Part shown: piece by piece, positions 11,298-23,312 of the stretch | Layout: every line of letters begins with the position of its first letter | Position numbering within the stretch: position 1 is the stretch's first letter | From: Filobasidium wieringae | Lineage: Eukaryota > Basidiomycota > Tremellomycetes > Filobasidiales > Filobasidiaceae | DNA length: 64,000 nucleotides | Reading direction: 5' to 3' | Assembly (NCBI GenBank): GCA_001600055.1 | Contig: BCIV01000012.1 | Span: 434,474-498,473, forward strand | Notes under the pieces: generated by a model | Databases searched by the model: none | What the model saw: only the letters and a program-made list of their open reading frames with translations | What the model was told of the DNA's origin: nothing | Program-made: the position numbers and the translations under genes

Positions 11298-12581
11298 ATG
11301 TCAGGGTCCGCGCAACCTATGATTCGTGTCTTGGCTCTTTGCGGTTTCAGCCAGAATAAGCATGTTATGCATCAAAGGTTAGGGTTTTTGCGCAAAGCAC
11401 TCAAGAACAAGGTCGAATTCGGTAAGTCCTGCGGCAACACTGCGCTGAGCATTGCTGAGATCTGAGCCGAACAGAGCAGATTGTGTCGATCCTCCATTTA
11501 TCATAGAAAAGGTTGATTATTCTACCGGTAGTACCACCTTTGCTGATCTAGATTCGGAATCCACGTTTGACGACACGAGAACCCCTGAGACTACCCCAAG
11601 GTACGAGAGCCCTGCATACGCCTGTGAAAAGGACTAATGCTGGGCCTTACATCTGAATAGAGCATGGTTTCGATCGAAGGACGAGGAAGTGGATGGTAAA
11701 ATCATCAAGAAATATATTGGTCAGTAAACGATCAAATTCTCTGTTTCGTTAGACCATTGAATGGGGGATTTATATCTATAGGCATGGAACAAGCCTTAGA
11801 AGAGCTCCACGCGTACATGATTTCACAAGAGACTCCTTTTGATGTAATTTTCACCGGTCAAATACCTGATTTCTACGCGGAAAGACTTACCTGACTTGTC
11901 AATTTTCAGGCAGTATTTGGCTTTTCTCAAGGAGCTTGTATGGCTGCACTGCTGACTGGTCTGGTGAGCCCAACCCATCGCTCTCCCGATGCCCCTGGAT
12001 GGTTGCTGATATGGCATCGCAGTTGGAGCGACCGGGATTGCACGATTGCTTCTCCGCTCATCCCAATCTTAAGCCTTTCCAATGTCAGTACCCATAACAG
12101 CTTTGCGAATTGCCTATGATGTCGACCCATCTTTGAAAAACGCCTATAGATTGCATCAGCGTAGGAGGATTTAAGTGCGCAGACGAGACATACCACAATG
12201 TCTACCCTGTGGATGCCCCGACTCTTCACATCGTGGGTCTGAATGATACCATTGTCACGCCCGAACGGAGCGAAACTTTGATCGCCGAATGCAATGATGC
12301 ACGAGTAGAGAAACATGATGGAAGTCAGTGATTTGACCGTTCATCGCGATCGACTATGTTTAACCCTATACGCTGCAGGTCATTTCATACCGTCGAAGGC
12401 CAATTGGAAGAACTTTTTCGTTGCGTACATGACCTCTTTCACGGAAAATGGATTGCAAGGCGACGTTCCGCCTCCGGGCTCGCATCCTGGAGGCGGCGTG
12501 AGTGCTACAAACAGCGCTCATACGACTAGACCAGGTACCCCTGATGATGCTGGCGAAGGCGAAGGGAAGTCATCATTGTAG
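11298..12581 (+). CDS. FSH1: FSH-family serine hydrolase
   Basis: This is a predicted cytosolic alpha/beta-hydrolase of the yeast Fsh1-3/human OVCA2 family; the substrate is unknown. Eight exons in frame give 285 aa: 11298-11421, 11480-11600, 11661-11719, 11782-11843, 11910-11963, 12023-12083, 12150-12323 and 12379-12581. The motifs are RVLALCGFSQN at the N-terminus, the nucleophile elbow GFSQGA, the acid region PTLHIVGLNDTIV and the catalytic His in DGSHFIPSK. An acidic/Gly/Ser tail (about 40 aa) follows the catalytic domain. The start codon is 248 bp from the divergent EFG1 start. Confidence 0.92.
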
Positions 12582-12889
12582 CCATATTTAGTCCGGTTGC
12601 TCCGTTCGGCCTCACTATTGTACCATCGATATGAGTGAATATGTCTCTACCCTATTATCCGACGGCATCCTGTTTCGTGATCATATTGACCGTTTCTTCG
12701 AGTGGAATGCAGCGGATACGGAAACGAAACTACGCGTTTCATCATTGAACTTGAAAGGAATAACAACAATCATTGGGTTTCACTTGTTTTGCATCTACCT
12801 AGAGGTTCAATGGAGCAGATCATAACGACCGTTTCTGGGTATACAACGATTGTTCTTTAAATTTCCTTCTTGACAGCGAGTCTGTCGCA
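12582..12889. other. intergenic region, nothing identified
   Basis: This is the 3' flank of the FSH gene. A 64-codon open frame at 12,631 shows no family resemblance or splice context, and I do not call it. Confidence 0.3.
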
Positions 12890-13237
12890 ATGTCCCAGTC
12901 CTTCAAGTTACCAAATGAACAGATCAAATCCCGATCCTCGATCCAGAAAATCATTTCACTTCCTGGCTATGTCAAACGGCAAGTACCCAATGACTTGGTA
13001 CACCGGAGCTTTCGAAAGGGAAGAAAATTATTACAACGTCCCATCACTCACCTTCGACGAGTTACCTGGAGGGACAAACTATTGCCAGGTTGGAAGAAGG
13101 GGACGGAAAGGGTCTTCCCTTGGGTAGGAGTGGGATTATTGTTATTGCCTTTCTTGACGGTCGAGAAGGAGGGTTTTGGTCTCTTGGTTACAGACAAGGG
13201 GGATGTTTTGGGCGCTTGGGATATACCTTCTCTGTAG
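12890..13237 (+). CDS. Small hypothetical protein with one membrane segment
   Basis: This is a single-exon reading frame of 115 aa. The N-terminal half is strongly basic (KLPNEQIKSRSSIQK, FRKGRKLLQRPITHLRR), followed by a hydrophobic stretch (FPWVGVGLLLLPFL, about residues 80-93) and a short tail ending GAWDIPSL. A basic amphipathic N-terminus plus one membrane span would fit a small mitochondrial inner-membrane protein, but this is inference. No family was recognised. Confidence 0.4.
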   Translation: MSQSFKLPNEQIKSRSSIQKIISLPGYVKRQVPNDLVHRSFRKGRKLLQRPITHLRRVTWRDKLLPGWKKGTERVFPWVGVGLLLLPFLTVEKEGFGLLVTDKGDVLGAWDIPSL

Positions 13238-13512
13238 TGCGTTCAAACCATCTTGAATGGCAAACCAGCTTATCTTCTAATACATTGATTCTCTGTTATG
13301 TATCTGAAGCGGAAATCCGACCCGGCCAACCAGATACCCCTGCACCCGTCGTTCTCCTGCTGTTTACGATTCCTTCTTTTCTCTTCCTATGTTGACCATC
13401 CTCAGCCCCTCTATTTTTCTTGTGCACAACGGCACAATCCTACAGAATTTGGCACGAAAGAACTTCAAATCTTACCAGAGAGAGCAATGGAGTGGTGGAA
13501 TCTCCCAGCATT

Positions 13513-13813
13513 ATGGCGATTTGCTTTTCGCTGATATGGGGGGTCATCTTTTGGTTTTATTGGAGATGGTTCGATAAGCGCGGAGCGAATATTGGAGGTG
13601 TCAGACTCGATACGGGAAGCTATTGGTCAGTACGCATTCGCATTCACGTCCGTACGCAGTATACTGGAGATTGAAACGCAAACTTGCTGCAGCGCGCTCT
13701 TGGCTCCTGTATTCTCTGCAGCATGGTGGGGCTATGCGACTTGGAAAAGACGTTACCTGCTTAATAAGGAGAAGAAAAGGGCGATACAACAGACAGACGA
13801 ATCGGAAGTCTAG
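13513..13813 (+). CDS. Small two-membrane-span hypothetical protein
   Basis: Exons 13513-13625 and 13693-13813 (67-nt intron, GTCAGT donor, GCTGCAG acceptor) give 77 aa. It has a hydrophobic first segment (MAICFSLIWGVIFWFYW), a short loop (DKRGANIGGVRLDTGSY), a second hydrophobic segment (ALLAPVFSAAWWGYATW) and a charged Lys/Arg/Glu tail. An in-frame ATG at 13420 would extend it to 108 aa. The compact hairpin resembles small assembly factors or subunits of membrane complexes. No family was recognised. Confidence 0.5.
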
Positions 13814-14022
13814 GAACGAAATGGAAGCGGAGGCCACAACGTGCTTTTTTGTATATAGAACGAAGACAGGGAAATGGCTGATATGCGTTGCCTGCGATCC
13901 AGACTAAACTGGTCCTGAAAACCCAGAAGAAAGAAAGGAGTGTATTGTACCTGCTTACCCTGCCATTTATGTATATGGTGATAGGTTGCCGTACAGTAAT
14001 ATGATTGGATACTGCAGTTATT

Positions 14023-15915
14023 TTACAAGTCCAGGTCTGCTTCATCGTACGCCTCATTAACAAGCTTGTAGATATAAGCCGGTGAATGATCACCCCTGTA
14101 AATGATAGATTTATCGTCAGTCTGGTTGGGGAAAGCTAGAGTTGATAGCCCACTTACTCGTTCGTGATGAACAAGCTGATGAGTTCCGGCTTGATGTAAT
14201 CGTAGAAAGGGTTCGCCACATCGACCTTATCGAGGAATTCACCCTCCTCAAAACTTAGAACATGACTAGGGTCCCCAAAGTCTAGGGCAGCCGAGTCATT
14301 ATACATGTTCCACGTGGGAGCAAACTTATATTGTCCCGCAACGACAACAACCGGAGTTGACTGTGCCCTGGCAGCCATCGCGGCCAATAAAGACCCGCCT
14401 ATTGTGAATAACCCACCATTGGCCAGTACAGAATGGGCACCTAGAATGACTTTCGTCACACGCGGCATTAGAGCGTAGATGGATGAATCGGGGACCAGAA
14501 CAGTAGGTATGTGGTGTTTTGCTAGAGCCTTCGCCATCGTAGTACCACGTCGGCTGGTTGATACACAAGCTTTCCGTGAATCTTTGGGCCGACACTTTAG
14601 GGGTTCGGAGTACTGACCTGGGAGCACTTTCAGCGCAGATAACAGTAAAGTTTCGGTCCTTCCAGGCGCTCTTCAGAAAGGCTTCTACAGTCTTCGAGTA
14701 TCCTACCGTCAGGATGATTTCACTGAATGATCCCGGACGTCAGTATGAAGCACAGTCGTGACATAGCTTCTGCCTCACGAGCTGTGTATATGTTCCTTTG
14801 CTCCTTTGGCACATGTTTCATGCGTGGTCTCAATTTCGTCCACTACCTCTCGGATGGCATCGACTAAAACCGGTTTCATCTGCATAGCCTTCTGCTCTCT
14901 CAATTTAGCAATTTGTTTAGCAGAGAGTGATATACTGTTGTCCCTCTTAGGTGATCGTGGAACCGCAGTAGACGCCAGTCTATTGCTTGTAGGTAAAGTG
15001 TCCGCTAACCCAGAGAGCCCAGGGAAAGAATTTTGGCGAGACTGATAAGACCCTTCTGCGTCATTTTGGGGAAACGGCGAGAAAAGGGAGTCAAAGAAAG
15101 GTCCAGGGGTCATCATGGACGTTTCCAAACCGAAGAGGTTTGTCGTGCTTCCGGCTCGCTCTAGCTGAGCACGGGTGTGGCGCATCTGAACGAAGTTCGA
15201 TAATTGCGTGGCTGCAGGTCTGTTTTGGGATGAGGAAGGGATACCAGGAGGAGATGTTTGGCGAGGAATGGGAGACGATGTCGCATCCGTCGGGAAAAAT
15301 GAGGATTTTACGGAAGAGGGGTTGCCTCGCGAGTAATCATCGCTTAGCCAGTGACTGGACGGGACATGTATTCCGGGGGTTGGTGGCATTGGAGTTCCTG
15401 GAGCAGAATCGTTCCCGTTGTTTTGGGTGGAGCTGGGAGCTCCATACCCTTCCTGCTCAAGCTGAGACAAACATGCTGCACGATATTCTTCTCGAATCAA
15501 CCGGAGAACCTTGCGAACGATGTTGCCAACCGCGAGCTCTACAAACGATCGTCAGTTGTGAGATTTTTGATTTGCTCTACATCCAATGACACGATTACCG
15601 ACCTTTCGTATTGGCTGCTATCAAGCGCTTGCCTACTGCTTTGATTTGCTCAAGCAGTTGCTCTATACTGTTATAACGCGCGGATCCGACGAAGCGATAT
15701 AGGATTTGGGCGGTTTCTAAAGCGGTCTGGCGAGACGATATAAGATGCCTGTATAGTCTGACAATGAGTGAAATTCACCTTTCACTAAAAGCAAACAACT
15801 CACCTTCGCTGCAAACGGACAACGAGCTGATCTATGCCTTGATTGACCGACTGAGAATACTGATCGCGTTAATCGTATGTCCGCATGCTTTTCTTCTCGC
15901 TGTAATACGCACCAT
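14023..15915 (-). CDS. GCD7: Translation initiation factor eIF2B subunit beta
   Basis: This is a regulatory subunit of the eIF2 guanine-nucleotide exchange factor. Seven exons give 509 aa with consistent phases: 15913-15915 (only the ATG), 15804-15850, 15603-15748, 14779-15538, 14618-14722, 14158-14553 and 14023-14095. Family hallmarks are VNQGIDQLVVRL at the N-terminus, IREEYRAACLSQLEQEG, EIILTVGYSKTVEAFLKSA, TVICAESAP, KVILGAHSVLANGG, PVVVVAGQYKFAP and the C-terminal YIYKLVNEAYDEADLDL. A Ser/Pro-rich insert of about 130 residues follows the N-terminal helical domain and is longer than in yeast Gcd7. Confidence 0.93.
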
Positions 15916-16378
15916 AACTTATCAGAGAATGTTTCTTACTCTACAGAGATACTACAAGACTGTTATAGCCGAGAGGCGAGAGTTAAAGCGTAATTCTAAC
16001 GGTCTAAGATTACTAGCTAGAAGTGAATGATACACAAAGACGGTTGGGCAAAGGGAAGCGCGGACTCTTCCAAGCGCGCATCTCGTCATATTGAACAGGG
16101 GCTATACTTGTGTAACCTAACAACGCTATACATCCTGATACTTGCAGAACGTTCAAGACACTAGCTTACTTGAGATTACAGAAGAAGCAGCTCAGTTTTC
16201 TGCTTGGGAGAAGACGGCTCGATTAACAAAAGCTCAGCGGAACACCTCTGACGACTCTCGGCCATCTTGTCGGGACACCTCTCAATCTGACGTGTACACA
16301 GCACATCGTGTTCAAAGCAACCGCACGACATTCCTCAAGACAACCATAGAGAAACGAACACTGTAGGAAATACTTAAG
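15916..16378. promoter_or_regulatory. divergent promoter region
   Basis: This spacer lies between the eIF2B beta (-) and ERD2 (+) start codons. No additional gene was seen. Confidence 0.35.
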
Positions 16379-17410
16379 ATGAACATTTTCAGATTCCTCG
16401 GTGGGTGTCCCTGAGCTGTTCCTACCCAGAGAGCTCCCTTTGTGCATCTCACAAGAGGTTATCTACTGACGAGATGCCTGGTTCTCGTTACAGGGGACCT
16501 TTCCCATCTGGCATCCATTATCATACTCATACAAAAGATCTACTCTTCAAGGTCTTGTCGAGGTACGTTGTTGCGTAACCCGTCGGATGAAACAACGAGC
16601 AACCTTTCAACGCTATTGACACCTATTACACAGGTATTTCCTTCAAGACACAAGCTCTGTATTTGACAGTCTTCTTGACTCGATATGTCGATCTTATCGT
16701 CCATCCCCATGTTTCAGCCTACAACACCATCATGAAGTTGTTCTTCATTGGTAGTTCCGGCTATACGTTGTGGTTAATGAAATCGAAATACCGGCAAGTC
16801 TAAGGCTTTCACCTTACGTCCTTCATTCTAGCCGGGCTAACTTGCCGTCAAATGCTGGAATATTCGTCCTTTTCAATAGACCGACTCACGATGCTTCCCT
16901 CGATACATTCCGATTGGATTACCTACTAGCCCCGGTTGCCGTATTTGCTTTGATTTTCACGTATGCTTATACGCCATACGAGCTACTGTGGTCCTTTTCC
17001 ATCTGGCTGGAAAGCGTGGCAATTCTCCCTCAGTTGTTTATGATGACGAGAACAGGGGAGGCCGAGACCATTACCACGCATTACCTCGCGGCACTTGGCC
17101 TATACCGGGGTCTCTATATTCCTAACTGGATCTACCGGTATGGAATTGAGGCAAAGTTCTTAGCATCGACCCTGCTGATGTGTGCGCGATTGCCCAGATA
17201 CTTCACGGAGGGCGCTTGGGATCCTATCGCGGTGTTTGCCGGGATCATTCAAACTGCTCTTTATGCAGACTTCGGCTACATCGTGGGTAGTCTACATACC
17301 ACTCGAAGAAGTTCGCGCTGTCTAACTGCTTGGTTCTATACTCCGACTATTCTCCCTGACAGTACATCACCAAAGTATTACGGGGAGAGAAATTCGAACT
17401 GCCGGCTTAA
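16379..17410 (+). CDS. ERD2: HDEL/KDEL receptor (ER lumen protein-retaining receptor)
   Basis: This seven-helix Golgi receptor returns HDEL-tagged proteins to the ER by COPI. Five exons in frame give 233 aa: 16379-16400, 16494-16562, 16634-16793, 16880-17282 and 17363-17410. The motifs are [16 protein letters not shown] at the N-terminus, [54 protein letters not shown] and a C-terminal [15 protein letters not shown]. Intron 3 (16794-16879) has a GC donor (GCAAGT) rather than GT. Length is close to that of yeast Erd2. Confidence 0.95.
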
Positions 17411-17893
17411 AGACCGCCAGCCACCGAGGATTCATCGATCGTCTAGCGTGAAAGCGATGGTTCTGTTGTTTTAAGACCTAGTTCAGCTGCTTGGACTATC
17501 AAAAGCGATGCTCAAAGACTTTCATATCAGTAGCATGTTCCGACAACTCAATGGCATATATATGCGACCCTGACATTCTACAGCAGCCACAGCGGATCGG
17601 TCATTTAGACGCGTCTGGCTCCGACGCGTTTTGATCGCATCTGTATACTCGTCACCCGTGTCATCCGTCATCCTATCCTTCTATCGCTTGTACCCGCCTG
17701 ATCTAATCGACTTTATCGACTATATTTAACTAACTCAGCCGGATCGATACGAAGCGTTCAAAATAGAGCTGCATCAGCAGGACACGAGGAGGCTTCGTAT
17801 AAGTTTGACTCGAAACCCTTCTCGCCAACACACTAGCAGCCAGCACGCTATGCTTGTCTAGCCTGCCTCTAGCATCATCCTGGTTTTTCCGTC
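17411..17893. promoter_or_regulatory. intergenic region upstream of the 738-aa orphan
   Basis: This is the 3' flank of ERD2 and presumably the promoter of the next gene on the same strand. No other feature was seen. Confidence 0.3.
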
Positions 17894-20226
17894 ATGTCAA
17901 CAGCTCTGTTTCTGGAGCCAAACACAATCCAATTCCTGCCCTGTAGGACCCTTCTCTTTTGCCCTTTACTTACGGTGCTGACATTCCTTCTCGGCAGTGC
18001 GAGTCTCCTTCACCTACAATGGATCGCCAACCTCGCAACTTGCAAGCTCGCTACTCGATGTGTCAGTTTTTGTTCATGGACATCAGGGAGTAGAGAGATA
18101 CACCACTGTGCTAGGAAGCGTAAGCTTGAAAGAGGTATTGAGGGTGATTTGCAAATCGTCGTGAGTCTGCTTTCAGCTTGCCGCTCAAGGCTTCTCAGTG
18201 GCTGACTACTCCCCACCGCAGACCCGATATCATCCCATCAGTGCAAATCAACGACTGTTCGGTTTATATACGCAGCATCATGTACTCGGGGAACCAGGTC
18301 AATCAAAGACAATGGGACGTCAAATGCTCGGCAACAGGAACCTGTCACAATCCTGATCGCTTAGCATGCCAACCCTCCTCGGATGCGACTCTTCCGCTCT
18401 TGACCTCTTCCACTTCTTCTCTTGATCGGAGTATCTTTATTGGCCAACCATCTGGGAACAACATTCAAGAGCGTACTGGTTATGCCATACCAGCCATTGG
18501 CAGCTGTCCCTCGTCGTCGTTCCAAAACAGTGAATATCCAGCTCGATCCGTACAACCGTTCATACATGTCAAGCCAGACGAAGCTTCTGCCGGACTTCCT
18601 CGCAGCAGGAGTGCGGCGTGGAGACCGTCTCAAGTGCCTATATGGACCGGAAAGGGGACTTTATCCAGTATCCTCTCTGAGCCTGGCCACGGCAGGACGT
18701 TGGCTAAATGTTCTGTGATTCAATCGAAGGAGTTCTCGAGAGATTCACCACAATCAGAGGGAGGAAGTGCAGCCTATCAAAGGCGTCGTAAATTTGAATG
18801 CCGAGCGCCTGAAGATGACGGACTAGCGACGTTAGTTTTAGAGGAACGGCTGAACAACAAGAAAGAGCTTTCAGACACGGCATACAAGTTTGACCAGGCT
18901 CGAAGCTGGGGCATCTTTGTCGAAGTGGAGCTTAGAACTCTTGGTCGCCCTATCACTCTAGAAGCCACTTCCAAGCTTCGGAACACCGTATTCGGTCTTA
19001 ACCCCCGCTCTTTCGTGCGCGCAGTGATCATCCCAGAGAATATCGATGTCGCGAAGTTGAAGCGACTTCAAAGGGGAAAATCGGAATCTGGCAAGTTCCG
19101 GTCCCGTACAGACAGAATCGAATCCAGTGGCAGCCTGGCTCGAAAAGATCTTAGTCAGATGGTCCGTCTCGATGATCATATCGAAAGCTCGATGCACGAT
19201 CTAAAACTCGTTGGTCTGAGATCGGATCCCCTTGCAAGACCTTATACGAATAGTCCACGATATCCTGCGTCCATTGACACCTCGTCTGTCCTCAAACGAA
19301 AGACCCTTGCAATACCCCATCATCAAATACCTGCTGGTAGACGGGGACCTAGCTTAGCGCCAAAGCATAAGAGAAGAAAAGTTACGAAAGAAGATCCTAT
19401 CATTCGCCGATCGATCAGCCACAAAGAGACTCAGTTAAAACTAGAATCAGATTTGGGCGGTTACTTTCACGAGACATGCGTGGAATCGCAGACAGTCGAA
19501 AGACGTGACAAGGAGAATTCTAAGGAACTAGGGCGAAACACAATAGCTTCACGATTCTCTTTTGTTGGGGATCGCGGGCTAGGCTATCCGCTCAATGAGA
19601 AGACGTTTCTGTCCGCCAGGAGCTTCAAACGCACACTATCCGAGATTGCAGAGCGGGAATCGCGTAAACACGCCCTAAAGAGAAGCAACCTTCAGCTGTT
19701 CCATTCAGGCACGAGCAAGAGTTGCAGTGTCAACGACCTCGGGGCTCTCGCACAGAAAGAGCTTGATTATGCAAATGGAGTAACGAAGCACGGCCAACAT
19801 CTTACACCTCCTGAGACTCTAGCCCTTAAATCGATATTCAAGGAGGAACTGGACTGCCCAAATCATGTTAAACCTTTACCCCTAAGCGATGACACGAGTC
19901 TCTTGGCACAACGAACAGACCACACAATCACATTTGCAAGGCCGGATCTCTGGTTCCAGGGAAGCGAATTAAGTGATATATTTTCCCTTGATGACCAATT
20001 GCCGACACAGGCCACATATAAAGCGGAGGTCTCCACAAAACCCAATAGGCGATTTGGCAATCAAGATATGCTCGATGCGGACCCAGCCGCATTACTATCC
20101 CCGTTTGACTTTTCTCAGCTACCACCGTCTTCACCACCCGTCACCTGGGGGACTTCACAACATTCGATACTTCTACTTTCCAGTCCGGAATTCTCGCAAG
20201 CTTCCGGTTCTCCCATGTATTCTTAG
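17894..20226 (+). CDS. Large protein of unknown function (738 aa)
   Basis: Three exons (17894-17942, 17998-18160, 18222-20226) join in frame with good branch points (GCTGAC) and acceptors. The N-terminal ~110 residues look folded: LRVSFTYNGSPTSQLASSLL, SVFVHGHQGVERYTTVL, SLKEVLRVICKSSPDII. A second ordered block lies around residues 300-370 (RSWGIFVEVELRTLGRPITL). The remainder is basic, Ser-rich and probably disordered, with likely nuclear signals (KHKRRKVTKE) and a Pro-rich C-terminus (SPFDFSQLPPSSPPVTW). Composition suggests a nuclear regulatory protein. No family was recognised. Confidence 0.7.
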
Positions 20227-20393
20227 CAAATGATTCAATGCTCTTGTATTATGCTACTGTCACTAGTCCCAATCAATAGATTCAGCATATTCCTTGATAT
20301 TGGATACTATGTGGTCCTCTAATTGCCCCGTCCCAGACGCTGTTTTTTTTGGAAAAAACGTAAATCAGTCAGAAAATTGCGTATCCGTATTTC

Positions 20394-23312
20394 ACAGTCT
20401 CTTTCTGAACTCGCCTATTCTGAGGACCGCTTGGTTGAGGGCAGTATTGCCTAGTAAATCAATGTGATCGGCTAACAACAATTCCAAAGTCAGCAACGCA
20501 CATCGCAACTGCCGGCGCGTTCTTACCTGTCTTGGCTCCTCCACGTAGGTCTATGCCCTCTGGTTCATGTTTGAACTCGTGAGTGATAACAGGCATGCGG
20601 GCGGGATTCCATCGATCATCTTTCCAACCCTTGACGCACATGGCGCCCAAGGAGAGCAACGGTACGGTTCCATCGCCTTCCCCAAACTTTACACCACGTC
20701 GCACTTCCGGTATCGATCCATCTATCGTGACCTCGGTATCGATCCAGTTTTTCCTTGCCATTGGCATATCAAGAGGTGTCCTACAGGTGATCGATGTGCC
20801 ATTTGCCGCTTGGTGTAATTCATCAGGTGTACACTAGAAGTACATGCATGAAATGAGTTTCTCACATTGATTGAAGGCAGAAACGATTGACTTTACCTGA
20901 GCACCGTCCCCTTCAGTGATTATCTCATCGTGCTCATATTGTCCTTGCATGTACCAATATGATCGCTCGGTTTCCTTGCCCCACCCGTACATACAATATT
21001 GCTTCATCGAGGGGGCTTGAGGAAGCCTGTGAGGGTCCTCACTCAGCGAATACCACTCTCGCTGGAGGCAGGATACACTTACTGTACTTCGAGCGGATTA
21101 GTCCACTACACGAAAATGCATTCAGTTGAGGCGATTCTGGTGTTACGTATCGACCTACTTTGCGATGATCTTTTGCGTTATTTTGCAGTATAGTCAAATT
21201 GCTCTCAAACCCGTTTGAGTAATTTGAAGCGTACATCTTCTGGAATTCTTGAGGAGTATGGATGAGTGTATACGCCCCTGCACCCGTAGATGTCATATTC
21301 GGCTGGACTTGCTCAGAATCCAGGTCTTCTCCTTGTGGTTGGTGAGACGAGTTGGGACCCGAATCGCTTGTTTGGCGGAAACTGAAGAAGCGTCCGTGTG
21401 TATCGGTACAGTTTGCCGGATCGTCATGTGCATGTGAAAGATTTCCCCAAATGCGATCGCCCCCTTTGATCCACATACTGGCCGAGCCAGGCCATTTTCG
21501 GAATAATTCAGCTCTTTCTCGTCTTGAGAAAAATTTCTCCAAAACCCACGAACCAGCTGGGTGCTAAACCAATATCAGGTGAGTGCGTTATTCTAGTGTG
21601 ATACTGGACAAGCAAACGCTCACTATCTCAACCGTGTCTTTCATTTCCCCAGACAAGAATGCTGTCATACTTTTAGGTACGCCCAAATAGGTACTGGCTA
21701 TGCCTACGTGGCTCTCCAGGTAGGTTTCGCACCAATCTGGACCACCCCCTCCGCCGAAGCCTTGTCCCTGAAAATCGTCTTCAGGCATGGCTTCTACCCA
21801 CTTCATGAAGAACAGTACAACAGTTCCGCCCATCGAGTGACTAACGAGTACTGTCTTTTTGCCAGTCAATCGCTTGAATTGCTCGATGCGGTCGCGCAAC
21901 CGGCTGAAATAGGCATCCCGGATTTCTAAATTGTAGCTGTTAGAACTGGTTAGCTCACACGTCATAAGCATTGGTAGGTAGATCTCACTAAGAGAGCCTC
22001 CAATCATATGAAGCCAACTCCAGCATATTAGTATCGTAGCCAATAGCAGCAAGATTTTCGATGACTCGCTATGGTCTCCCATGAGTCAGAATCATGTTGA
22101 CAAGGGTCAGATCTGGACTGACCTGCCAAACCCAGTAGCCTTGTATGAACTCGCTAGCGGCATCCAGTCCTTGAGCTGCCCGAACTTTATACCCCACCGG
22201 ATCCAGACCAGTCACCGGGTCAATAGCAAGGGATTCCATCCATTTTTTGCGGTCCGCTAATACAGCAGACACCATTTGAGTAGTAGACCAGAGTCTCTTC
22301 CTGAAAGAACCCTTAGCCACTCCACTTGCCGACCACTGCTCAAGACCCGTCGACACAATCTGAAATGACAGCAAGAGAAGTGTAAGAATGGGTCTATATC
22401 TTCCTGTCAGAAGTACCTGCGACTAACGCCTGGTATCAAGATCACCGGGAAATTTTGCTTGATATCGGGTACCTCTCGTATTAGGTCTTCAGCAGCAGTA
22501 AACTCTCTCGACAAAAACGCTTTTCTCGTCTGATCCACAAGTGATCCTTCAGAGGCCCAATTTTCGAAATTGAGAGAAGGGAATGATGAAACATCTGGAA
22601 GCCAGTCTTTCATGTTCCTCAGACCACCAGCTTCTCCGTAAAGCGCCTCCATAACCTCGGGCGGCATGTTTCCCGGGGCAAATCTGTAAGCCGAGAATAA
22701 AAGTCCTAGTAGGATCCCTGCAGGAAAAAAAAACTTGCGTCCGAAAGCCCAAGACCGCCAGGAAGTTTTCCCTTTCGGAGCAGGTCTGGTAACAAAATTC
22801 TCCAGCTTTTCCTTATAATCGGATAGATGTACTTCGTTGAATGGCGTGCCGGGAGCTACATATCGTCAAGCTGTCTTGAGCTTACTTGCAAACGCTTGAG
22901 ATTAGAAGAAACAGTCTACGCACCGACGACCTTGTACTGGCCTGTAACCTTTGAAAATACAATGCGTAGAGATACTGAGCAAGAAACTGATCGGTACTTC
23001 GACCGCCGTGCTTACCTGACGCTTAAGCTTGACTGGCAACTCCTCAGGCGACTCTGATTCTAGCTTGGTTTGCTCTATGGTTTTCTTGGCTTTGAGCGAG
23101 CACGGCCGAGCAAGGGAGTGCTCAGCAAGAGTCTTTGAGGCATCAATATGCGGATTGGTCTTATTATTCTGCAAGGACGCTGCGGAATTGTTACTCTCTG
23201 TGTGCTGATGAACATGCTTGCGATCTCTGCGCTTTTTCACCTTGAGCTCTTGCTCTGGAGTCCCCTCCACCGGGAGGGCTGAGAACGTATTGTGATCGAT
23301 GAATCTGCTCAT
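20394..23312 (-). CDS. LRO1: Phospholipid:diacylglycerol acyltransferase (PDAT)
   Basis: This ER-membrane enzyme transfers an acyl group from phospholipid to diacylglycerol to form triacylglycerol. The start is MSRFIDHNTFSALP at 23312. A Lys-rich cytosolic N-terminus precedes a membrane anchor (FFFPAGILLGLLFSAYRF). The lumenal LCAT-like domain has DIKQNFPVILIPGV, RLWSTTQMVSAVLADRKKW, the nucleophile motif VSHSMGGTVV, EGDGTVPLLSLG with the catalytic Asp, and the catalytic His in TADHIDLLGN on the final exon. Many short introns interrupt it; not every boundary was fixed. Its promoter is shared with the bL32 gene. Confidence 0.93.
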
